This document shows, in pieces, positions 1 through 8,688 of a DNA stretch of 64,000 bases. The notes under the pieces were generated by a model that searched no databases, was not told where the DNA came from, and saw only the letters and a list, made by a program, of their open reading frames with translations. This DNA comes from PALSA-278 sp963760285 (GTDB lineage: Bacteria > Acidobacteriota > Terriglobia > Acidiferrales > UBA7541). Both the position numbers and the translations under genes were made by a program. The stretch covers positions 620,001-684,000 of the forward strand of contig CAVXCI010000003.1 of the NCBI GenBank assembly GCA_963760285.1. Reading direction: 5' to 3'. Position 1 is the first letter of the stretch. Each line of letters starts with the position of its first letter.

Positions 1-60
1 GAAATTCATTCCCTGCCGGACTCCTCGGCCCGTACTGTAGCGGGCCAAAGGACGGTACCC

Positions 61-201
61 ATGAGCGAACAAACCGATGCCGAACGCGACGTTGAACTAA
101 AACATATTGCCGGCGAATTGCGCCAGCTCAACAAAACCATGGCTGAAATTCTCAAGGCCCTCACTCCCAAAGCCGAATCGCCCACTCCCGGCAGAAAATA
201 G
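61..201 (+). CDS. Small hypothetical protein, 46 aa
   Basis: A short ATG-to-TAG frame preceded by an AAAGGA Shine-Dalgarno-like sequence eight bases upstream. The product is hydrophilic, charged and probably helical (residues 8-35 alternate acidic, basic and aliphatic residues, e.g. ELKHIAGELRQLNKTMAEIL), ending in a Pro/Lys-rich tail. It has no signal peptide or membrane segment. It resembles small uncharacterised helical proteins; I do not recognise a family. The good ribosome-binding site and heptad-like pattern are the only support for coding. Confidence 0.5.
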   Translation: MSEQTDAERDVELKHIAGELRQLNKTMAEILKALTPKAESPTPGRK

Positions 202-389
202 CTCTCGCTAACGCTGCCGCCCGATCAGGACAGCTGCCATACCGGCCTTACGTCTGCGACCCAAAATGTTCAACATGTTGCCCGCTGGAAGCCGACTACT
301 GACGCGGAAAAAACGTGACGGCCCATCACGCGCCGTAAACGAATATGCGAGTTTTGTTTTGGCAGCCGCTGCAATGTAAAATCTCGCGC

Positions 390-728
390 ATGAATCCTCT
401 CCTCGCTTCGGTATTAACTTCCGCAATGACTGCAGCCTTGGTGGCAAGCATCTTCAATTTGCTCGCACAGGCTCTCGAGCGGAAGGCCAGACGCCATGAC
501 CTCATTTTTACGAAGTCCGTCGAACTCGCGAAAATGAAGACAGATTTTCTCGTTACCTTCGCACGGGACACCGGAGCGGTGCCGGGCATTCACGACTATG
601 TTGCTTACGCGGAACAATACTACTGGCTACTTAGCCGACTACACGACGAGGGACGCCTACCGCGAAATTGGCGAGACGAGATTGCCGAGAAATTTCCAAT
701 GGAGGCCAATCCGAAGCGTCGACTGTAG
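390..728 (+). CDS. Hypothetical membrane-anchored protein, 112 aa
   Basis: The frame opens at 345, but the ATG at 390 puts a hydrophobic segment (residues about 4-24) right at the N-terminus, so 390 is preferred; neither start has a strong ribosome-binding site. After the single predicted membrane helix comes a charged, helical region (ERKARRHDLIFTKSVELAKM) and a Tyr-rich C-terminal part (DYVAYAEQYYWLL). The topology suggests a one-pass membrane protein with a cytoplasmic helical domain. I do not recognise its function. Its neighbours, an unrelated small gene and a convergent HEPN-like gene, give no operon clue. Confidence 0.55.
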   Translation: MNPLLASVLTSAMTAALVASIFNLLAQALERKARRHDLIFTKSVELAKMKTDFLVTFARDTGAVPGIHDYVAYAEQYYWLLSRLHDEGRLPRNWRDEIAEKFPMEANPKRRL

Positions 729-847
729 TTCCCGCGCGGAATGTTTAAGTCTTCCCATCAAACGCCTGAGGTCCGGGCGCGAGAACTAGTTGAGACAGTT
801 GGCTCGCCGGCAGCGGTACCGGACTGATGCTTTTGTCAGCAGAGGTT

Positions 848-1522
848 TCACTCCCCAGCTGGCCGTTCCGAGATCCAGGGTACCCGAAATATCACCTTCC
901 AATCATATTGAAAACAGGGCGTTGCGCTGATGAGATCGGCCGCGCGGAATAACAGTATGTAACGCCTCAACATCGCTTCCAGATGATCAAGGGCGTCGTC
1001 AATATCACCAAACGTCAGGATCTCCTTAAATTCCCTCCTGTCATAGTGAGCAACCCGCTTATCCACATACCTATTCAGGCCAACCGTAGCATCCCGCAAA
1101 TCCTTGATCTCTTTCGTAATTGCTTCTTGGCTAACATGGTCTTCGCCCAGGCCAACGTGACGGTCAAAATCATTATCTGCTGAAGATACCGGCAATTTCC
1201 CCCGTGCACCAAACACCGACCGGTATCGCACACGCGATAAGATGCTCGGGTGCCGTTGAATTTCCTTCAGGAGCCGCACGAACGAGATGCTTTTGTTCTT
1301 TCGGTCGCCGTCAACCAGGCGTCGTATTCCTACTGACATGCTGTTTGCATAAACTGCTCCCATCCATTCGTGAAACGCGTTTTCGACATTGACCTTTGGA
1401 TTTCCAGACACGATCTTCTGGACTTCCCAAAAGATGTATTGACTGGCCCTTAATTGGACAATGTCGTTCTCAATGACTGTCAGCCACTGATCTAATCTCT
1501 GAAAGGATTCATCGTCAGTCAT
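848..1522 (-). CDS. HEPN/AbiU2-like hypothetical protein
   Basis: The frame extends back to 1669, but the ATG at 1522 follows a GAGGGTGAT ribosome-binding site and avoids overlap with the hydrolase gene, giving 224 aa. The protein is all-helical and soluble. It contains RLVDGDRKNKSISF near the middle and RVAHYDRREF near residue 165, which resembles the Arg-(x)n-His signature of HEPN-fold proteins and in particular of AbiU2-type abortive-infection proteins; that family link is my inference. HEPN proteins are often RNases or toxins, but many chromosomal copies are uncharacterised. No antitoxin partner lies beside it, so a complete toxin-antitoxin unit is not supported. Confidence 0.5.
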   Translation of the reverse strand: MTDDESFQRLDQWLTVIENDIVQLRASQYIFWEVQKIVSGNPKVNVENAFHEWMGAVYANSMSVGIRRLVDGDRKNKSISFVRLLKEIQRHPSILSRVRYRSVFGARGKLPVSSADNDFDRHVGLGEDHVSQEAITKEIKDLRDATVGLNRYVDKRVAHYDRREFKEILTFGDIDDALDHLEAMLRRYILLFRAADLISATPCFQYDWKVIFRVPWISERPAGE

Positions 1523-1614
1523 TCTATCACCCTCGCTCGCGAATCCATGCAGCACGAATCTATACATGGAGCATAGTTCGACTAAGGTGCTGCAATCCCA
1601 GTAGAACAGAGCAC

Positions 1615-2646
1615 CTATTCTGGAATCATCCCAATTGTCCCCAGCCACGTCTCCACCAACTGCGGCCATTCCGTAATCGGAAACCTCGTGCGCCGCAGAC
1701 CAAACGCGTGCCCGCCATGCGCGTAGAGATGAATCTCCACCGGAACCCCGGCGTTCTTCAGCGCGATGTAGTAAGCCAGCGAGTCGTCTACGTCGTCCAC
1801 GTGGTCATCCTCCGCCTGCAGCAAAAACGTGGGCGGCGTCTGGCTGGTGACAGGAATCTCGGGATTCAACCCAAGCTCTTTATCGGCATTCGCCGCATGA
1901 CGGACCACAAATTTTTTGGCGCCCTGATCAGCATCCCATTCCGCCGCGGAAAGCGACAGATGACCCGGATAAATCGCCGCGGCAAAATCCGGGCGGCAGC
2001 TTTCTTTGTCGGCGGCATCCACAGGCGGATACAAACGCTTCTCAAAATGCGTGCTGATCGCTGCGGAGAGATGCCCGCCGGCCGAAAACCCCAGCACTCC
2101 AATCTTGTGCGGATCGATGTGCCACTCCGCCGCGTGAAGGCGCACCAGCCCCATCGTCCTCTGCGCATCTTCCAGCGCCATCGGTGATTCCGGATACGGC
2201 CCTGATTTCGGATACGGAGCCGTCTTCGGATAATATTCCCCGCCCGGCACGCGGTACTTCAGCAGCACGCACGTGATCCCTTTGGACGTCAGCCAGTCGC
2301 AGACCTCGGTGCCTTCCAGATCAATGGCCAGAATCTGATAGCCCCCGCCAGGAAACACCACCACCGCCGCTCCGGTATTCTTTCCCTTCGGCGAATAGAC
2401 CGTCATGGTGGGTCGCGTGACCCGGCCCACATAAACCCACGGCCTGCCGGCGACCAGTTTGTCGGTGACTGTTGCTACATCCTCCGGCCCCGTCACGGGC
2501 TGCGCGTCCGGCGCCGCCCCCGGCCATATCGGCACTTGCGTATGCCCCGGCGATGGCTGCCAGACAGGCGTCTGCGCGCTCACACCGCCGAACGCAAACA
2601 CAATACACAGAGCCACAACACACAGAGCAAAAATCAAAGGCTTCAT
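1615..2646 (-). CDS. Secreted alpha/beta hydrolase (carbohydrate-esterase-like)
   Basis: Predicted secreted serine esterase of 343 aa. A classic signal peptide (KPLIFALCVVALCIVFAFGG, then SAQ) covers residues 1-27. The fold signatures are an oxyanion-hole motif FPGGGYQ, the nucleophile elbow GFSAGG, an acid region AEDDHVDDVDDS, and the terminal catalytic His in HGGHAFG. This arrangement matches BD-FAE/acetyl-xylan-esterase-like hydrolases that deacylate plant polysaccharides; the exact substrate cannot be read from sequence. The ATG at 2646 is chosen because it starts directly at the signal peptide; an ATG at 2652 and a GTG at 2658 are alternatives. It is monocistronic, followed after a gap by the HEPN-like gene on the same strand. 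Confidence 0.85.
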   Translation of the reverse strand: MKPLIFALCVVALCIVFAFGGVSAQTPVWQPSPGHTQVPIWPGAAPDAQPVTGPEDVATVTDKLVAGRPWVYVGRVTRPTMTVYSPKGKNTGAAVVVFPGGGYQILAIDLEGTEVCDWLTSKGITCVLLKYRVPGGEYYPKTAPYPKSGPYPESPMALEDAQRTMGLVRLHAAEWHIDPHKIGVLGFSAGGHLSAAISTHFEKRLYPPVDAADKESCRPDFAAAIYPGHLSLSAAEWDADQGAKKFVVRHAANADKELGLNPEIPVTSQTPPTFLLQAEDDHVDDVDDSLAYYIALKNAGVPVEIHLYAHGGHAFGLRRTRFPITEWPQLVETWLGTIGMIPE

Positions 2647-2748
2647 CGCCATCCCCACACTTTCGAATTTCTCGCGTCAACTTCTATCGTCATCCTACGC
2701 GTTCCGGCTGGATTCTCCGCTCATTCATTCAAACCCAGCGCAAAATCG

Positions 2749-2775
2749 TTACAGCACCCGCTGTTGATTTTTTCC
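2749..2775 (+). repeat. 27-bp direct repeat, copy 1
   Basis: Begins ttacagcacccgctgttgat and ends ttttttcc. It is identical over 27 bases to the copy at 2903-2929, 154 bp downstream in the same orientation. Each copy contains the small inverted repeat cagcacccgctg. The flanks differ, so the copies are not part of one long duplication. Confidence 0.8.
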
Positions 2776-2827
2776 TTCATGCTTTCAATTCGATGGCAGC
2801 GTGCGAAGTCTGGCACCGCCATGTAGC

Positions 2828-2844
2828 GGCGCCTTTAGGGCGCC
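2828..2844 (+). repeat. Perfect hairpin GGCGCC-TTTAG-GGCGCC
   Basis: A six-base GC stem with a five-base loop, followed on the plus strand by agctttttcc, so it has the form of an intrinsic terminator. No plus-strand gene ends here. It lies between the two 27-bp repeats and looks like part of a dispersed intergenic repeat rather than a dedicated terminator. Confidence 0.5.
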
Positions 2845-2902
2845 AGCTTTTTCCGGCATTGCGTTTGCCGCGATTGATGTTTCGCCGCGCTCCAGCCGTG
2901 CA

Positions 2903-2929
2903 TTACAGCACCCGCTGTTGATTTTTTCC
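2903..2929 (+). repeat. 27-bp direct repeat, copy 2
   Basis: Identical to 2749-2775 and in the same orientation. It is followed by ccgctgaacggagacaatac instead of the cttcatgctttc that follows copy 1, which sets the right-hand limit of the repeat. Confidence 0.8.
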
Positions 2930-2973
2930 GCTGAACGGAGACAATACGTCAGAAGTGTGCCCTTCGCGCGGCC

Positions 2974-2990
2974 TTCAAGTCCCACTTGAA
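2974..2990. repeat. Perfect palindrome TTCAAGT-CCC-ACTTGAA
   Basis: A seven-base perfect inverted repeat with a three-base loop in the region downstream of czcA. There is no T-tract after it on the minus strand, so it is not a standard terminator. It could be a structural element of the intergenic repeat or a dyad bound by a regulator. Confidence 0.5.
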
Positions 2991-3023
2991 CCCTCAAAAA
3001 CCGGCCCCGCTCTCCACAATATC

Positions 3024-3060
3024 CGGAAAATAAGCGCCGCCCAGACCCCTCAGACGGCGC
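3024..3060 (-). terminator. Candidate terminator of the czc operon
   Basis: Read on the minus strand, 23 bases after the czcA stop, GCGCCG (3055-3060) pairs with CGGCGC (3034-3039) across a 15-base loop and is followed by TTATTTTCC. The stem is perfect, but the loop is long and the U-tract interrupted, so this is a moderate candidate. Confidence 0.4.
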
Positions 3061-3082
3061 CTCTGCCGCTCCGGGGCGCGAT

Positions 3083-6000
3083 TCACTCCGGCTGGTAGAG
3101 ACTCTCCGGCTTCTCCTCCTGCTCATCCTCGTCCTTTTCCGCATGGAAGAAAGATTCCAGCACGGGAACCAGAAACAGAATGGCGAAGGGCGAAGTGACC
3201 ATGCCGCCAACCACCACGCGCGCCAGCGGCTGCTGCGCCTGCACGCCGACTCCCGTGGCCAGCGCGGCGGGAAGCAGACCCAGTCCCGCCGCGGCGCAGG
3301 CCATGGCCACGGGACGCATCTCCTCCAGCGCGCCTTTGCGCAGCGCCAGCGCCGCGGACGAATGATGCGCGCGCGCCCGGCGGATTCCGGAAACCAGCAC
3401 GACGCTGCCCAGCGTGCACACTCCAATCACCGACGCGAATCCCACCGCCGCGGAAATGCTGAACGGCGTGCGCGAAATAATCAGCGAAAGCAGTCCGCCC
3501 AACAGTCCGAAGGGCAGCACGGCGAGGCACAGCGCCGTGTCCCGCCAGGAATTGAAAGCGATGAAAAGCAGCACGGCAATGGCCAGCAGGCTGACGGGCA
3601 CCACGATGGCCAGGCGGCGCTCTTCCTTTTGCAGACTGTCATACTCTCCCGCCCATTCGTAGGTGTATCCCTGCGGCAGGTGAACTTTCTGTGACAGGCG
3701 CTGCTCCACGTCACCAATCGTGCCGGCCAGATCGCGTCCGCGGACGCTGAACTTCACCGGAATGTAGCGGCGGCCATTTTCGCGGTAAATCATAAACGCG
3801 CCTTCGTGCAGGCCGACGTCGGACACCTGGTCCATGGGAACGCGGCCGCCGTCAGGCGTGGGCAGCAGAATGTTGCGGATGGCTTCTGGCGTCTGGCGGA
3901 ACGCGGGCAGATAGCGAACCACAAAATCGAAGCGGCGGTCGCCTTCCAGAATCTGCGTGGCGGCGATCCCGCCAACGGCGCCCTGCACGGCGGCGTTCAC
4001 GTCCGCGGCCATCAGGCCGTAGCGCGCGCTGGCGTCGCGGTTGATGGAGACCACCAGCTCGGGCTGGCCGGTCTCCTGAAACACGGCCAGGTCCGCGATT
4101 CCCGGAACCTGCGCCATCAAATCGCGGATCTCGCCGGCTTTTTTCACCAGCACGTCAATGTCGTCGCCGAATAATTTAAGCGAATTCTCGCCCTTCACGC
4201 CGGACATGGCCTCTTCCACGTTGTCCTCGATGTTCTGCGAGAAATTGAAATCAATGCCGGGATACTTTTCCAGGCGCGCGTCCATCTGGTCAATCAGCTG
4301 CAATTTGTGGACGCCGGCGGGCCATTCGCTTTCCGGCTTGAGAGAGACCATAAACTCGATGTTGTTGAAGGTAGTGACGTCCGTGCCGTCGTCGGGACGG
4401 CCGTCCTGCGAAACCACCTGGGTGACTTCGGGAAAGCCGCCCAGCACAGCGCGGAACTCGCCGGCTAGTTGTGAGGACATTTCGTAGGAGATGTCCTGCG
4501 GCAAAGTGGCGCGCACCCACAGGTTTCCTTCCTCCAGCTTGGGCATGAACTCGCCGCCCAAAAACGGCAGCAGCGCGAGAGTGATGCACAGCGCCACTCC
4601 GGCAGTGGCCAGCACGGCGACGCGATGGCCCAGCGCCCATTCCAGCGAGCGCGCATACCATTTTTTCAGCAGCGCGACGAGGCGGGTATCGGTTTGATCG
4701 CCGCCGGCGGGATAGTGGCGGAAAGAAGAAAGCACCGGAGCAAGAAAAAGCGAGAAGAGCAGCGCGCCAGTGAGCGCAAATCCGTAGGTGACGGACATGG
4801 GCGCGAAAATTCGTCCGGGGACGCCCTCCATGGTGAACAACGGAATGAGCGCCACGATAATCACCAGCACGGAAAAGAAGACTGGGCGCGCGGCTTCGGC
4901 GGCGCCGTCGGCGATGGCCTCTTCCGCGCTGGTTTCCATGGAACGGCCACGCACCTGGCGATAGACGCTTTCCAAAACGATGACCGCGGCGTCCACCAGA
5001 ATTCCGAAGTCAATCGCGCCGATGGAAATGAGGTTGGCGGAACGGCCGGTGAGCACCATCAGCGCAAACGCAAATAGCAGCGCGCAGGGAATGGTGAGCG
5101 CGGCGATGAGCGAGATGGTCACGTCGCCGAGGAAAATTATCAACAGCAGCGTCACCAGCAGAATTCCGGTGAGCACCAAATGGCGAACCGTGCCGGTGGT
5201 GTTGTGGATTAAATCGGTGCGGTCGTAGAGAGTTTTCACCTGCATGCCGGGCGGCAGCAAGCCGTGATTCAGCGCCTTGATTTTTTGGCGCAGAGCGGCC
5301 AGCGCGGGCAGCGACTCCTCGCCGCGATTCAGCAGGACAATTCCTTCCACGGTGTCGTTATTCTGGTCCACGCCCACCTGGCCGAGGCGTGGCTGAAATC
5401 CTTCGCGCACGTCGGCCACGTCGTGAAGGAATATCGGCGCGCCGTTGTGCTCGGCGACGACGACGTTTTGCATGTCGTGAATATCATGCAGGAGTCCGAT
5501 GCCGCGCACGTTCACGCTTTGCGCGCCCATGGTGAGGTAGTTGCCGCCAACGTTGGCGTTGCTGTTGCCGACGGCGGCGACCACCTGCGGCAAAGTGACG
5601 CCGAATTGCAGCAACTTTCCGGGATCCACTTCGGCCTGATACTGCTTGGTGGTTCCGCCAAATGTGGTGACGTCAATGATGCCGGGAACCTGCTTGATTT
5701 CGCGGGTGACCACCCAGTTCTGCTCGGACGCCAGATCGTTCAGCGAATAATTTTCGCCGGTCAATTGATAACGGTAGATTTCACCCACGGGCGACCAAGG
5801 CGACCACTGCGGCTGCAAATTCTCCGGGAGGGTGAGCTGCTGGAGACGGTTGAGAGCTTCCTGGCGATCCTTGAAATAATCGGACCCGTACTCAAAATAA
5901 AGCTTCACATCACTCAAGCCGAAAATGCTTATGGAACGGACATAGGAAAGTTTGGGAATGCCGAAAAGCGCCGTTTCCACCGGGACGGTAACCTGGCGCT

Positions 6001-6181
6001 CCATTTCCTCGGCGGACCAGGAGGGATTCTGGGTGATGAACTCTACCAAAGGCGGAGAGGGGTCGGGATAGGCTTCGATGTCCAGTTGGAGAAAAATAAA
6101 GAACCCGCCCGCCAGCCAAATGATTAGCACCATCACCACCAGCGGGCGATAGCGGAGAAGAAGGTGAGTGAGGCGGCGCAT
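3083..6181 (-). CDS. czcA: Heavy-metal efflux RND transporter, CzcA/CusA family
   Basis: Inner-membrane proton-driven pump of 1032 aa, the usual family length, predicted to export divalent or monovalent heavy-metal ions through a tripartite complex. The N-terminal membrane helix (residues about 11-31) is followed by a large periplasmic porter domain, a six-helix block (about 330-500) containing the HME-family charged helix GAIDFGILVDAAVIVLES, a second periplasmic domain, and a final helix block (about 860-1015). The Asp/Glu residues of that charged helix are the proton-relay residues of metal pumps, which separates it from drug RND pumps. It starts six bases after czcB and is clearly co-transcribed. 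The C-terminus is acidic (EKDEDEQEEK). Which metal is moved cannot be decided here. Confidence 0.93.
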   Translation of the reverse strand: MRRLTHLLLRYRPLVVMVLIIWLAGGFFIFLQLDIEAYPDPSPPLVEFITQNPSWSAEEMERQVTVPVETALFGIPKLSYVRSISIFGLSDVKLYFEYGSDYFKDRQEALNRLQQLTLPENLQPQWSPWSPVGEIYRYQLTGENYSLNDLASEQNWVVTREIKQVPGIIDVTTFGGTTKQYQAEVDPGKLLQFGVTLPQVVAAVGNSNANVGGNYLTMGAQSVNVRGIGLLHDIHDMQNVVVAEHNGAPIFLHDVADVREGFQPRLGQVGVDQNNDTVEGIVLLNRGEESLPALAALRQKIKALNHGLLPPGMQVKTLYDRTDLIHNTTGTVRHLVLTGILLVTLLLIIFLGDVTISLIAALTIPCALLFAFALMVLTGRSANLISIGAIDFGILVDAAVIVLESVYRQVRGRSMETSAEEAIADGAAEAARPVFFSVLVIIVALIPLFTMEGVPGRIFAPMSVTYGFALTGALLFSLFLAPVLSSFRHYPAGGDQTDTRLVALLKKWYARSLEWALGHRVAVLATAGVALCITLALLPFLGGEFMPKLEEGNLWVRATLPQDISYEMSSQLAGEFRAVLGGFPEVTQVVSQDGRPDDGTDVTTFNNIEFMVSLKPESEWPAGVHKLQLIDQMDARLEKYPGIDFNFSQNIEDNVEEAMSGVKGENSLKLFGDDIDVLVKKAGEIRDLMAQVPGIADLAVFQETGQPELVVSINRDASARYGLMAADVNAAVQGAVGGIAATQILEGDRRFDFVVRYLPAFRQTPEAIRNILLPTPDGGRVPMDQVSDVGLHEGAFMIYRENGRRYIPVKFSVRGRDLAGTIGDVEQRLSQKVHLPQGYTYEWAGEYDSLQKEERRLAIVVPVSLLAIAVLLFIAFNSWRDTALCLAVLPFGLLGGLLSLIISRTPFSISAAVGFASVIGVCTLGSVVLVSGIRRARAHHSSAALALRKGALEEMRPVAMACAAAGLGLLPAALATGVGVQAQQPLARVVVGGMVTSPFAILFLVPVLESFFHAEKDEDEQEEKPESLYQPE

Positions 6182-6187
6182 GGAGGC

Positions 6188-7303
6188 TCAGGACGCGGCG
6201 CGAAGAAGCAGCGCTCCTTCGCTAACCACGGACTCGCCGGGCTGCAAGCCGCTCTTGATTTCGATTTCGCCGCCGAAGGTGCGTCCGGCTTCCACGTCAC
6301 GGCGCTCGAAGCGGTTTTCACCCTTCTGGATGAAGATGTAGGCGGCTGCGCCCTCCCGCAGCACGGCGGCAACGGGCACAACCAGCGCGGGCTCGGTGGA
6401 ACGCACCACGCTGAGTGAGCCGTACATTTCCGGCTTTAACTCCAGGCCGGGATTGGGCAGCACGGCGCGCGCTTTTAACGTGTGAGTCAGGGGGTCAACA
6501 GCGTCAGAGACTGCACTGATGGTGCTTTTCCAGGTTTTTCCGGGATAGGCGTTGATGGAAATATCGGCTGCCGCGCCCGGGCGAACCGCGCCTGCGTCAC
6601 TTTCCAGAACGTCGCCGACAATCCATACGGAATCGATATCGGCGATGGTGCATAGCGGATCGGATGCGTCCAATGATTTGGAGAACTGGCCGGGCGCGGC
6701 GTTGACGTCCAGCACCACGCCCGCGCGGGGCGCAAGAACGCGGACGACGCTGGAAAACCCCGGACTGGCGGGATCGGAGCCGAGAATGCGCAACTGGTCG
6801 CGCGCCTGCGAAAGCGCCGCCTGCGCCGCGGCATCGTCCGCCTGCGCCTGTTCGAAATCCTTCTGAGCAATGACGCCTTTCTGATAAAGGATGGTGGCGC
6901 GGTCCAACGCTTTGCGTTTCAGATCGGCATTGGCTTTGGCGGAATCGTAGGCGCCACGGCCTGCAGCCACGTCGCCGCTATCCAGCTCGGCAATCATCTG
7001 GCCTTTGGCCACGCGGTCACTGGGGCGGACGTTGACGGCAATGAGACGCCCGGAGACGGGCGGAAAAACGCGCAACACGCGCGTGGGGTCAGCCTCCACG
7101 CGAGCGGGAACTTGCAGCATGTCCGGAACAGATTTCTTTTCCGCGGCCACCACGCGAATGCCGCGAGGATCCTGCGCGGTGTAAACTTCGCCAGCATTCG
7201 CCGCCGGGGCCGCCGGCGTTTCTTCCGGCGCGCGGCCGCAAGCAGCCAGCAAAGCCGCCGCGGCGAACAGGGTGGTTGAAAACCAACCGTGACGCGATCG
7301 CAT
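6188..7303 (-). CDS. czcB: RND efflux membrane fusion lipoprotein (CzcB-like)
   Basis: Periplasmic adaptor of 371 aa linking the RND pump to an outer-membrane channel. It has a lipoprotein signal with lipobox LAAC at about residue 22, a barrel-sandwich half (PPVSGRLIAVNVRPSDRVAK), a helical hairpin (about 120-190), the second lipoyl half with APRAGVVLDVNA, and a beta-barrel domain around VSDAVDPLTHTLKARA. These are diagnostic for HlyD/CusB-type adaptors. ATG at 7303 is preferred because it opens the signal peptide; starts at 7312 and 7324 are also possible. It is directly upstream of czcA. No outer-membrane factor gene (czcC) lies in the operon, so the pump must borrow one encoded elsewhere. 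Confidence 0.9.
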   Translation of the reverse strand: MRSRHGWFSTTLFAAAALLAACGRAPEETPAAPAANAGEVYTAQDPRGIRVVAAEKKSVPDMLQVPARVEADPTRVLRVFPPVSGRLIAVNVRPSDRVAKGQMIAELDSGDVAAGRGAYDSAKANADLKRKALDRATILYQKGVIAQKDFEQAQADDAAAQAALSQARDQLRILGSDPASPGFSSVVRVLAPRAGVVLDVNAAPGQFSKSLDASDPLCTIADIDSVWIVGDVLESDAGAVRPGAAADISINAYPGKTWKSTISAVSDAVDPLTHTLKARAVLPNPGLELKPEMYGSLSVVRSTEPALVVPVAAVLREGAAAYIFIQKGENRFERRDVEAGRTFGGEIEIKSGLQPGESVVSEGALLLRAAS

Positions 7304-7409
7304 AGTCTCCATCTCTCTTGGCAAACTGCGCGGTCAAAGGCCGCCAGTTTGCAGATTCCGAACGGGAACGGAAAATCTCCGCAATGCGCGGAGCGTTTGG
7401 ACTGGATCC

Positions 7410-7823
7410 TTAAATGGAAAGTTGAGGAGGTGACCGGCCGGAAATGACGCCGGAGGTTCGTGAAGCGGGAATGATGAAACTCGCCGCGACGATGGGCGCC
7501 GAGGGCTGCGCGGAATCCAGCACACAAGCAGCGCACGCAGCCAGCGCCGGATGATGCACGAAATGCGCCGGCGACGGCGGCGGATGGGGCATGGCGACGC
7601 GCGCAATCTGCCGCCGCGTGAGCGTGGAATCTTCCGAAAGCGTGGCTTCCTGATGCAGATCGTCCGTCATGGAAATGACGAAGAACAGCAGCACCAGGAC
7701 ACAAAGCAATGCCACACCCTCGCGCAACAGCTCCGCGCGGCTGTGATCACGGTTGCGGATGCGCCAGGCAGCCAGCGCACTGACGGCTACGGCCAGCCAG
7801 ATAAGGTTGAGCAGAAGCTCCAT
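7410..7823 (-). CDS. Small membrane protein with His/Cys-rich tail, leads czc operon
   Basis: A 137-aa protein with two predicted membrane helices (residues about 2-20 and 36-52), the second ending FFVISMTDDLHQE. The tail holds MPHPPPSPAHFVHHP followed by ACAACVL, a cluster of His and Cys residues that could bind metal. It lies 107 bases upstream of czcB on the same strand and is probably the first gene of that operon. I know of similar two-helix proteins beside RND metal pumps, but no function is established. A periplasmic metal-sensing or metal-handling role is inference from the tail and the context. Confidence 0.6.
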   Translation of the reverse strand: MELLLNLIWLAVAVSALAAWRIRNRDHSRAELLREGVALLCVLVLLFFVISMTDDLHQEATLSEDSTLTRRQIARVAMPHPPPSPAHFVHHPALAACAACVLDSAQPSAPIVAASFIIPASRTSGVISGRSPPQLSI

Positions 7824-7920
7824 TGAATAGAAGAACTGTACTACACGGGGGTTTCGCCCTCAACCCCGCAATGGCGCCTGTTCACGTTCTGCAACAGTAA
7901 GTTGCTATCTGGCGCCGAAA

Positions 7921-8688
7921 TTACTTGTCACTTGCTATTCCGTCCGTGGCTTGATGGATGCGCGCTTCCACTTTCGCGATGTCGGCGGGCACATCCACGC
8001 TGACCGGGTCGTATTCGCACTCCACCACGCGCATGCGGAAGCCATTTTCCAGCCAGCGCAGCTGTTCGAGCTGCTCGATGCGCTCCAGTTCACCGGGAGG
8101 GAGCGCGGGAAACTCCAGGAGGGCGTCGCGGCGGAAAGCGTAAACGCCGATGTGTTTCAGATGGCGGACTTCAATTTCCGGCTGGCGATCGCGCACCCAG
8201 GGGACCGGCGCGCGGGAAAAATAGAGCGCGTCGCCATCGAAATCGCGGACCACTTTCACGATGTTGGGGTCCATGATTTCATCGCTGCGGCCAATCACGG
8301 AGCAGAGCGTGCCCAATTGAACGGATTCCTCGGACACCATTTCGCCGGCGAGCGCGTCCAAAACGGCGAAGTCAATCAGCGGCTCGTCGCCCTGTACATC
8401 TAGATATATGTCAGCGGAAAGCAACGCGGCCACTTCGGCCACGCGGTCCGTGCCGGTGCGGTGCTCGCCGCGGGTCATCACCGCGTCGCCGCCGAATGCG
8501 ATGACGGCGTCGCGAATACGCGTGTCGTCCGTGGCTACCAGCACGCCGGTGATTGATTTGGCCTGGCGCACGCGCTCCCACACGTGCTGAATCATCGGTT
8601 TCCCGGCAATGGGAGCCAAAGGCTTCCCCGGAAACCGCTGCGCTCCGTAACGCGCCGGAATCACCGCAACTATTTCGTTTGCGCCCAT
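7921..8688 (-). CDS. kdsB: CMP-Kdo synthetase
   Basis: 3-deoxy-manno-octulosonate cytidylyltransferase, which activates Kdo with CTP for lipopolysaccharide inner-core assembly in the cytoplasm. The 255-aa length is normal. The nucleotide-binding motif PARYGAQRFPGKPLAPIAGK lies at residues 11-30, with TRGEHRTGTDRVAEVA, DVQGDEPLID and the later HIGVYAFRRDALLEF, all typical of KdsB. The frame extends to 8730, but ATG 8688 gives the family's usual N-terminus (EIVAVIPARYG). It supplies substrate for WaaA encoded at 31.7-33.0 kb. It is divergent from aroC, with 154 bases between them. Confidence 0.95.
   Translation of the reverse strand: MGANEIVAVIPARYGAQRFPGKPLAPIAGKPMIQHVWERVRQAKSITGVLVATDDTRIRDAVIAFGGDAVMTRGEHRTGTDRVAEVAALLSADIYLDVQGDEPLIDFAVLDALAGEMVSEESVQLGTLCSVIGRSDEIMDPNIVKVVRDFDGDALYFSRAPVPWVRDRQPEIEVRHLKHIGVYAFRRDALLEFPALPPGELERIEQLEQLRWLENGFRMRVVECEYDPVSVDVPADIAKVEARIHQATDGIASDK

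Larger units (their letters stand above)
2647..3082. other. Repeat-bearing intergenic region
   Basis: About 430 bases without a convincing gene between the hydrolase start and the czcA stop, both minus strand. It holds two copies of a 27-bp direct repeat, two perfect hairpins and a candidate terminator (listed separately). Reading frames cross it, but they run into czcA or the hydrolase in other frames and have no family resemblance. The promoter of the hydrolase should lie near its right-hand end of transcription, around 2660-2720, but no clear -35/-10 pair was found. Confidence 0.6.

Noticed and set aside
2785..3426. A 213-aa minus-strand frame containing EKINSGCC
   Set aside because: It is czcA read out of frame, joined to the intergenic repeats; the peptide is a by-product of the 27-bp repeat.
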